A stretch of 33,107 bases of DNA from JBAXRT01 sp037131065 (lineage in GTDB: Bacteria > Bacteroidota > Bacteroidia > Bacteroidales > FEN-979), in contig JBAXRT010000012.1 in NCBI GenBank assembly GCA_037131065.1, positions 1 through 33,107 of the forward strand. The letters are read 5' to 3'. Below are positions 16,101 to 22,866 of the stretch, in pieces (the first letter of the stretch is position 1; each line of letters begins with the position of its first letter). The position numbers and the translations under genes were made by a program. Under the pieces are notes generated by a model. It was not told the DNA's origin, did not search any database, and was given only the letters and a program-made list of their open reading frames with translations.

Positions 16101-16274
16101 TTAATTCTGACTTCTGACTTGCCTTTTGAGCTCTTCAACAGAGCAGCCGGGACAGGCCTGTGAACAGTTCTTGCACTTTCCGAGGGGATTGCTAAAAAAA
16201 CGTACAAGCCGCGTAAAGGTTACTCCTGCTGCTGTAAGAAGGATAATTCCAACAATGATTTCCTGCCAGATCAT
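16101..16274 (-). CDS. FeoB-associated Cys-rich membrane peptide
   Basis: Small protein of 57 residues encoded directly after feoAB, starting 2 bases beyond the FeoB stop codon. Seen: one membrane segment (about 5-20, EIIVGIILLTAAGVTF) followed by a cysteine cluster CKNCSQACPGC (C34, C37, C41, C44) and a basic tail. This matches the FeoB-associated Cys-rich membrane protein family (FeoC-like position, function unproven). A longer reading from 16367 would overlap feoB by about 90 bases and adds nothing conserved, so the ATG at 16274 is preferred. Confidence 0.9.
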   Translation of the reverse strand: MIWQEIIVGIILLTAAGVTFTRLVRFFSNPLGKCKNCSQACPGCSVEELKRQVRSQN

Positions 16275-16276
16275 AT

Positions 16277-18682
16277 TCAAAGGATAAAAATTGAACCAAT
16301 TTGATAAATTGCAAACGACATCAGCCAGGCCAGGGTGGTTGTATAAACCATCAGGAAAAGAGGCCACTTCCAGTGTCCCGATTCCCTCTTGACTGTTGCC
16401 ATCACTGCCACACAGGGCATATAGATCAGGATGAAAACCAGGAAGGAGATCCCTACCAAAGGTGTAAATACCCTCTCACCGGCTTTTGGTCCCGTCTTAT
16501 GCGTCTCCGACCGGAGCACCGCAGTAAGATCTTTAGTTTTTTCAGCCTCATGAAAATGGTTAGATCCGTACAGAACTCCCATAGTGCTGACAACTACCTC
16601 TTTGGCGGCAGCGCCTGTCAGAAGGCTCACCCCCATTTTCCAGTCGAATCCGAGCGGACGGATCACCGGTTCGACAAATTTCCCGATTCTGCTGATATAG
16701 GATTGCTTCAGCCGCTCATCGGGTTTAACTCCGCTTCCTGCCGGAAAATATTCAAGTGCCCAGATGAGGATCACGGCCAGGAGGATGATCCCGCCCATTT
16801 TCCGCAGATATTGTTGTCCTTTCTCCCACATGTGACGCAATATCACTTGTGCTGTAGGCATCCGGTAGGGGGGGAGTTCCATCACGAAGGGAGCCTCTTT
16901 GCTTTTGAACAACGTCTTTTTGAATAACAGGGAAATCAGCACTGCAAGGATGATCCCGGTAAGATAAAGCCCGAAGATGACTGTTCCGGCCTGTTTCCCG
17001 AATACCGCCCCGGCGATCAGTATATAAACCGGCAGGCGTGCACTGCATGACATAAAAGGATTGATCAGCATGGTCAGCAGACGGTCATTCCGGTCGCGAA
17101 GGGTTCGGGTTACCATTATGGCCGGCACGTTGCAACCAAACCCCATGATCAGCGGGATGAACGACTGCCCATGCAGTCCCATCTTATGCATGAGTTTGTC
17201 CATGATGAAGGCAGCCCTGGCCATGTAGCCTGTATCCTCCATGAGCGATATGAAAAGGAACAGGATGAGAATATTTGGCAGAAATACAATGACACTGCCA
17301 ACCCCGTTGATAATTCCGTCGACCAGGAGGTCCCTGAGGGGGCCACCGGGAATGATACTGCCCGTGGTATTTCCGATCCAGCCGACGCCAAGCTCGATCC
17401 AGTGTTTCGGGTAGGCTCCAATGGAAAAGGTGGTCTGGAACATGATCCAGAGGAAGAGCAGGAAGATAGGATAACCCAGGTAACGGTGTGTAAGGAAAGT
17501 ATCGATGCGGTCGCTGAGTTCCTTTCGGTTTGCAATCGTATCGGGACGCTTCATGGTCTCTTTAAGGGCCCCGGCAATGAAACCATATTTTGCATCGGTC
17601 ATCAGTGTGGCTGAATCCTCCCTGTACCCTGACTCCATGAGATTGATCTCTTTTTCTGTGCTCTTCAGGATGGCATCGGCATTAATGGAAGATCTGATTA
17701 TTTCTGCAACATCCTGATCCTTTTCCAGGAGCTTGATGCTGAAATATCGTGTGGATATTTTATAGGCGAGGTCGGGATCCTTCCTGATATCTTCCTGGAT
17801 ATGCCGGATGGCTTTTTCAATATCGGTGCCGTAGTTGATGTGTACATGACGGATCACCGGGTTGCGGTCTTCAAAGACCTCAACCAGCTGGCCGAGCAGC
17901 TCATCGATCCCGGTCCCCTTCGAGCCCACCGTCGGGATGATGGGGATACCAAGCAGTTGACCAAGTGCAAAGTGGTCAAGAAGGTCACCCTTTTTTTCCA
18001 TCTCATCATGCATATTGAGGGCCATCACCACACGGATGTCCATGTCGATGAGCTGTGTAGTGAGATAGAGGTTCCTTTCAAGGTTGGATCCGTCGACCAC
18101 ATTTACGACGATATCGGGAACGGCATTGATGATATGGTTCCTGACGAAAAGTTCCTCCGGAGAATATGCCGACAGTGAGTAGGTCCCCGGGAGGTCAGTG
18201 ATGTTAAAGGTGTATTTTCCCCAGCTGATCGTCGAAGCCTTGGCATCCACGGTCACGCCGCTGAAATTGCCAACCCGCTCATGAGATCCTGAGAGAACGT
18301 TGAACAGGGTTGTCTTGCCGCAGTTCGGGTTGCCGACAAGTGCAATATCGATGGTTTTTCCCCTGTCATTATGAATCTCTCTTTTTGAATCCTCCCTGAG
18401 GGTTCCCTGGTATGAGCCATTGGTCCCGCCTGCGAGGGCAGCCTCCCCGGGTTGTTCCCGGGAGATAACTTCGATCAGCCTGGCCTCACTCTGCCTCAGG
18501 GACAGGTTATACCCCATGATACGGTATTCAATCGGATCCTGCAACGGGGCCGACTTGATCACGGTCACCTCTTTTCCTTTGACAAATCCCATCTCAGTGA
18601 TACGGCGCCTGAAAGCTCCGCCGCCCCTGACCTTGATAATCGTTCCGGTTGTCCCTTCGGTAAGGTTAAGTAAGGTTAACAA
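16277..18682 (-). CDS. feoB: ferrous iron transporter FeoA-FeoB fusion
   Basis: Inner-membrane Fe(II) importer driven by a cytosolic G domain. Seen: 801 residues. An FeoA SH3-like domain (about 1-75) is joined by a linker to the FeoB GTPase, with G1 at 117-124 (GNPNCGKT), G2 around the GNFSGVTVD segment, G3 DLPG at 163-166 and G4 NMHD at 223-226. A spacer follows, then a polytopic membrane domain from about residue 390 with the Gate motifs MGFGCNVPAIMVTRTL and PFMSCSARLPVY, the latter holding the conserved Cys. The fusion is common in Bacteroidetes. The start is a TTG at 18682, immediately preceded in frame by TAA, and no ATG is available nearby. A -7 element lies 22 bases upstream. The Cys-rich peptide follows directly. 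Confidence 0.96.
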   Translation of the reverse strand: MLTLLNLTEGTTGTIIKVRGGGAFRRRITEMGFVKGKEVTVIKSAPLQDPIEYRIMGYNLSLRQSEARLIEVISREQPGEAALAGGTNGSYQGTLREDSKREIHNDRGKTIDIALVGNPNCGKTTLFNVLSGSHERVGNFSGVTVDAKASTISWGKYTFNITDLPGTYSLSAYSPEELFVRNHIINAVPDIVVNVVDGSNLERNLYLTTQLIDMDIRVVMALNMHDEMEKKGDLLDHFALGQLLGIPIIPTVGSKGTGIDELLGQLVEVFEDRNPVIRHVHINYGTDIEKAIRHIQEDIRKDPDLAYKISTRYFSIKLLEKDQDVAEIIRSSINADAILKSTEKEINLMESGYREDSATLMTDAKYGFIAGALKETMKRPDTIANRKELSDRIDTFLTHRYLGYPIFLLFLWIMFQTTFSIGAYPKHWIELGVGWIGNTTGSIIPGGPLRDLLVDGIINGVGSVIVFLPNILILFLFISLMEDTGYMARAAFIMDKLMHKMGLHGQSFIPLIMGFGCNVPAIMVTRTLRDRNDRLLTMLINPFMSCSARLPVYILIAGAVFGKQAGTVIFGLYLTGIILAVLISLLFKKTLFKSKEAPFVMELPPYRMPTAQVILRHMWEKGQQYLRKMGGIILLAVILIWALEYFPAGSGVKPDERLKQSYISRIGKFVEPVIRPLGFDWKMGVSLLTGAAAKEVVVSTMGVLYGSNHFHEAEKTKDLTAVLRSETHKTGPKAGERVFTPLVGISFLVFILIYMPCVAVMATVKRESGHWKWPLFLMVYTTTLAWLMSFAIYQIGSIFIL
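18660..18679. repeat. perfect tandem decamer GTAAGGTTAA x2 at the start of feoAB
   Basis: Two adjacent identical 10-base copies lie within the first codons of feoAB; on the coding strand each is TTAACCTTAC. Because 10 is not a multiple of 3, gain or loss of one copy would shift the reading frame right after the TTG start. Confidence 0.85.
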
Positions 18683-18703
18683 TTAATTTAGATTAAATAA
18701 ATG

Positions 18704-18711
18704 CAAAGATA
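18704..18711 (-). promoter_or_regulatory. -7 element of the feoAB promoter
   Basis: On the minus strand this reads TATCTTTG, a perfect TAnnTTTG match followed by CA, the form most often seen in Bacteroidetes promoters. It lies 22 bases before the feoAB TTG start, giving a leader of about 15 nucleotides. No obvious Fur-like palindrome is seen around it. Confidence 0.65.
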
Positions 18712-18757
18712 AAATATTTTTGAATACCATTACCGATTCGTAAGAAAAACAAAGTTA

Positions 18758-19360
18758 TCAGGAGACGGTGATTGTCTCCAGGTAGGTGGCGGTCTCGGGA
18801 CCGAGATTGAAAATGGTATCGATGATACTGAGGTTGGGGATAAAACCGTGCCGCTCATGAAAAACCTGGCGATACTCCGGGTTGTCACTGCCGGACGATT
18901 TTGAAACCAGTGAATCAGCGCTTTCCCGGTCAATATCTTTATCATATGACCCGGTATAACGGATGGGTCTGTTCCTCTTTAACGAAAGCAGGACTGCGTC
19001 AAGTAAACCCTCGTTAAAATCAAGCAGAAAATCACAGGATTTCAAGAAGAGGGGATAAAAATAATCACGATAATAGAGGAAGAAAGGAGCGTTGCTGTAA
19101 GCTGTCTCAATCGACCGCCAGTGAATTTTCTGCCATGCCTGGTGATAAGAGATTCTGATGTCTTTGGTCAGGGTATGGTTCCCGTTTATTTTGATGACGG
19201 GGATGCTCAATATTTGTTTTCCGTTGGGACCACAGATCGAACAACGGTTCCTGCAGGTTTGCTTGGTATAGGTTTCGTGAATTTCGATGATGATCTCTTC
19301 AGACAGCAAAACCTCCGACATATAAACGATCGGAGGCAGGTATGCGGTTTGGAAGATCAT
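18758..19360 (-). CDS. WbqC-like family protein
   Basis: Member of the WbqC-like family (PF08889), often found in polysaccharide or O-antigen loci but of unproven biochemical role. Seen: 200 residues. The N-terminal family pattern is TAYLPPIVYMSEVLLSEEI. A central segment with TKQTCRNRCSICGPNGKQILSIPV and DIRISYHQAWQKIHWRSIETAYSNAPFF is characteristic of the family, and the C-terminal part has HGFIPNLSIIDTIFNLG. No signal peptide or membrane segment is present. Its start lies 2 bases after the thioredoxin stop, so the two are in one operon. There is no polysaccharide cluster around it here, which fits its frequent isolated occurrence in Bacteroidetes. Confidence 0.85.
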   Translation of the reverse strand: MIFQTAYLPPIVYMSEVLLSEEIIIEIHETYTKQTCRNRCSICGPNGKQILSIPVIKINGNHTLTKDIRISYHQAWQKIHWRSIETAYSNAPFFLYYRDYFYPLFLKSCDFLLDFNEGLLDAVLLSLKRNRPIRYTGSYDKDIDRESADSLVSKSSGSDNPEYRQVFHERHGFIPNLSIIDTIFNLGPETATYLETITVS

Positions 19361-19362
19361 GT

Positions 19363-19731
19363 CTAACTTAAAACCTCAGTCTTCAGCAGCACATCAGAGA
19401 TTGCCTTCTTCAGCGATTCCTTGGGAAGTGCGCCTACGGACATCTGTGGCTGTTCGCCCATCGGGATGAAGAGCATTGAAGGTATACTCCTGATATTAAA
19501 AGCGCCGGCGAGTTCCTGCTCGGCCTCGGTGTCGACCTTATAAATGTTGATCTTACCATTGTACTCCTTCGAGAGTTCCTCGAGGATGGGGGCAACCATT
19601 TTGCATGGGCCGCACCAGTCGGCATAAAAGTCAATGATACAGGGTAATGTCCCTTCGAATTTCCATTCCTGGTTCTTCTCGTAATCGTAGACCTTCTTCA
19701 GGAAGGTCTCCTTTGTCAAATGTTCAATCAT
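19363..19731 (-). CDS. cytoplasmic thioredoxin
   Basis: Small thiol-disulfide reductase. Seen: 122 residues, with active site WCGPC (C40, C43) in DFYADWCGPCKMVAP and the cis-Pro motif RSIPSMLFIP. The N-terminal stretch (TFLKKVYDYEKNQEWKFEG) is typical of Bacteroidetes thioredoxins. There is no signal peptide, so it is cytoplasmic. It is a close paralogue of the upstream lipoprotein thioredoxin, with long stretches aligning residue for residue without gaps in the core. It lies between that gene (16-base gap) and the WbqC gene (2-base gap), apparently one operon. Confidence 0.95.
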   Translation of the reverse strand: MIEHLTKETFLKKVYDYEKNQEWKFEGTLPCIIDFYADWCGPCKMVAPILEELSKEYNGKINIYKVDTEAEQELAGAFNIRSIPSMLFIPMGEQPQMSVGALPKESLKKAISDVLLKTEVLS

Positions 19732-19747
19732 GGTATGTTGTTTTTAA

Positions 19748-20230
19748 TTATTTTCCTGAAAGCATCTTGTTGATGATCTCTACATAGGATTCTTTGGGCA
19801 TTGCGCCCGCTGACATCTGAGGCTCTCCCTTCTTAGGAATGAATAACATGGTTGGGATCGACCGGATCTGGAAGATACCGGAAAGTTCCCGCTGTTCATC
19901 TGTATTCACTTTATAAATACGAACCTTCCCCTTGTATGTTTTTGCCAGTTCATCCATGATCGGGGCGACCATCTTGCATGGACGGCACCAGTCGGCATAG
20001 AAATCCACGAGACATGGTATGTCGCCCTTGTATTTCCATACTGATGGACTTTTTTCATAATCCCAGATCAGTTTTTTGAATTCAGCGGCTGTCAGTTTGA
20101 TAACCAGTCCGTCGGAGTTTGGCTTTGCCATTGTTGTGTCTGAAGCCGTGGTCTGATCGCCATGGGCATTGCCGCACGAACTAAAGCTGAGGAACAACAG
20201 CAATAATAAAAATGAAATATGTCTGATCAT
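19748..20230 (-). CDS. thioredoxin-domain lipoprotein with CRPC active site
   Basis: Predicted periplasmic, membrane-anchored thioredoxin. Seen: 160 residues. A lipoprotein signal (LLLLLFLSFSSC, lipid-modified C19) is followed by a short polar linker and a thioredoxin domain (about 42-160) with active site WCRPC (C82, C85) and RSIPTMLFIP. A longer reading from 20476 would overlap the divergent zinc-ribbon gene and lose the signal peptide, so the ATG at 20230 is preferred. A perfect -7 element lies 26 bases upstream. It is first gene of the operon with the cytoplasmic thioredoxin and WbqC. Arg between the active-site residues in place of Gly is expected to change redox potential, which is inference. 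Confidence 0.92.
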   Translation of the reverse strand: MIRHISFLLLLLFLSFSSCGNAHGDQTTASDTTMAKPNSDGLVIKLTAAEFKKLIWDYEKSPSVWKYKGDIPCLVDFYADWCRPCKMVAPIMDELAKTYKGKVRIYKVNTDEQRELSGIFQIRSIPTMLFIPKKGEPQMSAGAMPKESYVEIINKMLSGK

Positions 20231-20255
20231 GATAAATTGATTTAAAATCGGACTG

Positions 20256-20263
20256 CAAAGATA
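20256..20263 (-). promoter_or_regulatory. -7 element of the thioredoxin operon promoter
   Basis: TATCTTTG on the minus strand, followed by CA, is a perfect consensus match 26 bases upstream of the lipoprotein thioredoxin ATG. It lies in the same short gap as the divergent promoter at 20305-20312. Confidence 0.65.
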
Positions 20264-20304
20264 AATATTTTTATATTCAATCGCATAAATATCACTATTT
20301 TTTT

Positions 20305-20312
20305 TAATTTTG
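20305..20312 (+). promoter_or_regulatory. -7 element of the zinc-ribbon gene promoter
   Basis: TAATTTTG is a perfect TAnnTTTG match, 22 bases before the ATG at 20334. A possible TTG start at 20310 overlaps this element, which argues that the ATG at 20334 is the true start. Confidence 0.6.
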
Positions 20313-20333
20313 CAAAATATCTCAATCCGTAAC

Positions 20334-20738
20334 ATGAAGATCTCGATCAGGCAGATGGACCCGAAACAGTTTGAGTCGAGCTTTGCCACCGATGACGAAT
20401 GCCTGCGCTTCTTATCTGAGCAGAAGTGGGCCGACGGATTTGTGTGCAGGCGTTGCGGGCACACGAATTTCTGCAAAGGGAAAACTCCCTATGCACGTCG
20501 TTGTACACGCTGCAAGCAGGAGGAGTCTGCAAGGGCAAATACCATTTTTCACCGTTGCCACATTCACCTTACCGAAGCGTTCCGGATTGTATATATGGTG
20601 TGCCACGACCCTGAGGTTTCGTCCTATGAAATATCAAGGAGAATTGATCTCCGCCAGATGACCTGCTGGAAACTCAAGGCAAAACTTAAAGAGTGTGTGA
20701 AGAAAAAAGGCGAGATCGACGTTATGTTTAACGGGTGA
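20334..20738 (+). CDS. stand-alone IS1595-type zinc-ribbon/HTH protein (no transposase catalytic domain)
   Basis: Matches the N-terminal zinc-ribbon domain of IS1595-family transposases (Zn_Tnp_IS1595-like), but the protein is only 134 residues. Seen: FATDDECLRFLSEQKWADGF, then a zinc ribbon with C38-x2-C41 and C57-x2-C60, then the IFHRCHIHLTEAFRIVYMV helix region and a likely helix-turn-helix (SSYEISRRIDLRQMTCWKLKAKL). The DDE catalytic domain is absent, and no remnant follows because the gene's last 11 bases overlap the end of an intact convergent protease gene. It has its own perfect -7 element. It could be a domesticated DNA-binding protein or an old truncated transposase; the intact frame and promoter favour the former. 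Confidence 0.8.
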   Translation: MKISIRQMDPKQFESSFATDDECLRFLSEQKWADGFVCRRCGHTNFCKGKTPYARRCTRCKQEESARANTIFHRCHIHLTEAFRIVYMVCHDPEVSSYEISRRIDLRQMTCWKLKAKLKECVKKKGEIDVMFNG

Positions 20739-22863
20739 CGATTTTCTTCAGTATCACCTCTGTGTCGGAGATGAGTTTCAGAAAATAGAGTCCTTTCGGA
20801 AATCCGCTGAGTGATACCTTTTCCTGAACAATGCCGTTCTCAACAGGCATTACACTTTTCATCAAAACCCTGCCGGCTGTATTCATTAGTTCCATGTGGA
20901 GAGAGGATGGTCCCAGATTTTTCCCGCTGATATTAACGAATTCAGTGGTTGGATTTGGGAAGAGGGTCACGTTGCTTGGCAAGGTTTTTTCATCGAAACC
21001 GACATGGGAGGCCGGATAGTAGATCTCCCAGCCCTTTCCGGTAACAGAGGAGTTCGTTGAGAAGATAAGGTATGCTTTACCTCCGGGAACTGTAATGGAG
21101 TCGGGCAGGGTCTCTTCCGCATAGGATCCCGAAACCTCCGCAAGGGTATCCAGGGTGGTCAGATCAAAGATCCGGAGGAAATCTTTCCCGGGTTCGGAGT
21201 CGAATCTCCGGAAATAGAGTGTGAACGGACCTCCGTCAGGAGTAGAGACCTTCCAGCGGCAGTTGGAGTTGTTGCGGTAGTTGAACCCCATGCTCCCGTC
21301 GCTGATCTCGGTGGTATCTGCTACGATGATGGTAATGCCGCTGCACCAGACGGGCGACGTTGTGCTGTAGGTGGCAAGCCAGCCCGGCGCTGTCTGCCCT
21401 GCTCCCGAGGCGAAGGTGATCAGCATCTTGTTGCCGGTCGAAATGATTGTTTCAGGAATGGAAGTGCCGGAATAGCTTCCGATGAGTGGGGATTCAGTCG
21501 TTGGCCCGTCAAAAATGGTTACCAGGTCTTCCGGGTTTGTATCAAAAAGATCAAATTTCAGAGTAATATTGGTGATTGAGTCCTCCATGGTCTGGGGTGA
21601 GATCAACCAGCTGCACACGGAATTGGGCAGGTAATTTTTCATCCGGCTACTCCCATCTTCAAGGCTCCCGGTTTTGAAAGATAGAAGAGTCTCCCCGTTG
21701 CAGAAGGATGGGTAAATATAGTTGACCGTATCAGGGTAACAGTTAATGATCACCTCCTGGGCGAGGGTGAAGTTATTTCCTCCCGGGTATAGGAGGGAGG
21801 TATAATAATACCCGTCGCTCGTCCCGCTCCAGCCGAAGTTGAAGTGGTAATAGGATGAATCCTGGTAGCCGTCGCATACGAAGGCATGTCCGCTAATATT
21901 CGGGTCAGACCAGCCGGCATAGTAAAGGGGCATCCTCCGGTCAAGGTGTGCGGTGAGAATGCTGTCCCAGTTCATACTAGTGGAGTCGCGGAATACATAC
22001 CGTGTTTCGGGTGAGTATTTGAAATAGGTTCTCAGGGAATAGGCCGCTTTATGGTTGTACATGCCCGACCCTCCTGCACCATAGACGAGGTCGCAGGATA
22101 CGCCCAGGTGATAAAGGAGTTCAGCGACCTGATGGTTGCTGGAGTTGAGCGAGTTCGGCATACCGCTCCATTCATAGATTGTATTTCCGAAGTCGGCCGA
22201 GAGTATGCCGAAGTTGGGATCACCGTAAGAGTATGAGCCTGTCCCGGTCGCCGGCCACCGGTAATAGTACATTATCTGTCCCATGCATGCAGGCACGCAG
22301 CCGGCCCATGCATGTCCCCCGGGTCCTCCCTGAACAACAGGACACATTTCGTTGTAGTAGCTTCCCTGGTCCCACCTGGAGGTGATCAGTGGAAGCACAG
22401 CGCGGTGCCCAGAAAGGGGACCAAGTTGCGAAGGATCTGTTGATGCCAGGTGTTTCCATGCCAGGGTAACCTCCCGGGCGTGAGAAGGTTTCTGCTGTCT
22501 TGCAAAACCGATCTGGTCCTGGTACTGTTTGATCCAGGCTGTAAAAGCAGGGGGAAGGTTTCCGGGTTCGTAATGGCCTTCAAAGGAATAGGCAAGGACA
22601 GGTATTACAGCATCATCGGCCGAGACGATCACCCAGCCGTCAGGGTTGATATTGTAAAGTATAAGTTCAGGAGAGGAATGGTTTCCCAGCAAAAAGTGTT
22701 CAACAACAGAAAGGGAAGTATAATCTGTTTTTGTGAACTGGCTGAGGTGTTCGTAATAAAAATTCATTGCAACAGTGGCTCCTGTTGCGATGGAAACTTG
22801 TTTTGCAAAAACGGAATGGCCCAGGCAGAGCAGGGCCATTCCGGTGATCAAACGGTTTATCAT
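20728..22863 (-). CDS. C10-family cysteine protease with two CUB-like domains and T9SS sorting domain
   Basis: Secreted papain-like protease of the streptopain/interpain family (C10). Seen: 711 residues. The order is a signal peptide (MALLCLGHSVFA, about 20), a propeptide region (about 22-150, with WVIVSADDAVIPVLAYS), and a protease domain with catalytic C189 (AGCVPACMGQIMYYYRWP) and H326 (SGHAFVCDGYQ), followed by FNFGWSGTSDGYY with the oxyanion Trp. Two CUB-like domains follow (about 388-505 and 508-625), and a T9SS type A tail from about 640 contains TLFPNPTTEFVNISG. It starts 3 bases after the stop of a paralogue and is surely co-transcribed with it. PorX upstream may regulate its export. 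Confidence 0.93.
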   Translation of the reverse strand: MINRLITGMALLCLGHSVFAKQVSIATGATVAMNFYYEHLSQFTKTDYTSLSVVEHFLLGNHSSPELILYNINPDGWVIVSADDAVIPVLAYSFEGHYEPGNLPPAFTAWIKQYQDQIGFARQQKPSHAREVTLAWKHLASTDPSQLGPLSGHRAVLPLITSRWDQGSYYNEMCPVVQGGPGGHAWAGCVPACMGQIMYYYRWPATGTGSYSYGDPNFGILSADFGNTIYEWSGMPNSLNSSNHQVAELLYHLGVSCDLVYGAGGSGMYNHKAAYSLRTYFKYSPETRYVFRDSTSMNWDSILTAHLDRRMPLYYAGWSDPNISGHAFVCDGYQDSSYYHFNFGWSGTSDGYYYTSLLYPGGNNFTLAQEVIINCYPDTVNYIYPSFCNGETLLSFKTGSLEDGSSRMKNYLPNSVCSWLISPQTMEDSITNITLKFDLFDTNPEDLVTIFDGPTTESPLIGSYSGTSIPETIISTGNKMLITFASGAGQTAPGWLATYSTTSPVWCSGITIIVADTTEISDGSMGFNYRNNSNCRWKVSTPDGGPFTLYFRRFDSEPGKDFLRIFDLTTLDTLAEVSGSYAEETLPDSITVPGGKAYLIFSTNSSVTGKGWEIYYPASHVGFDEKTLPSNVTLFPNPTTEFVNISGKNLGPSSLHMELMNTAGRVLMKSVMPVENGIVQEKVSLSGFPKGLYFLKLISDTEVILKKIVTR

Positions 22864-22866
22864 GAA

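Noticed and set aside
16301..16927. 208-residue plus-strand frame opposite feoB
   Set aside because: The FeoB membrane domain is unambiguous on the minus strand, and this frame has no family features.
20231..20476. 82-residue N-terminal extension of the lipoprotein thioredoxin
   Set aside because: It would overlap the divergent zinc-ribbon gene and bury the lipoprotein signal; a perfect promoter element lies inside the extension.
20334..20738. Complete insertion sequence
   Set aside because: There is no DDE domain, no terminal inverted repeats and no target duplication around the zinc-ribbon gene.
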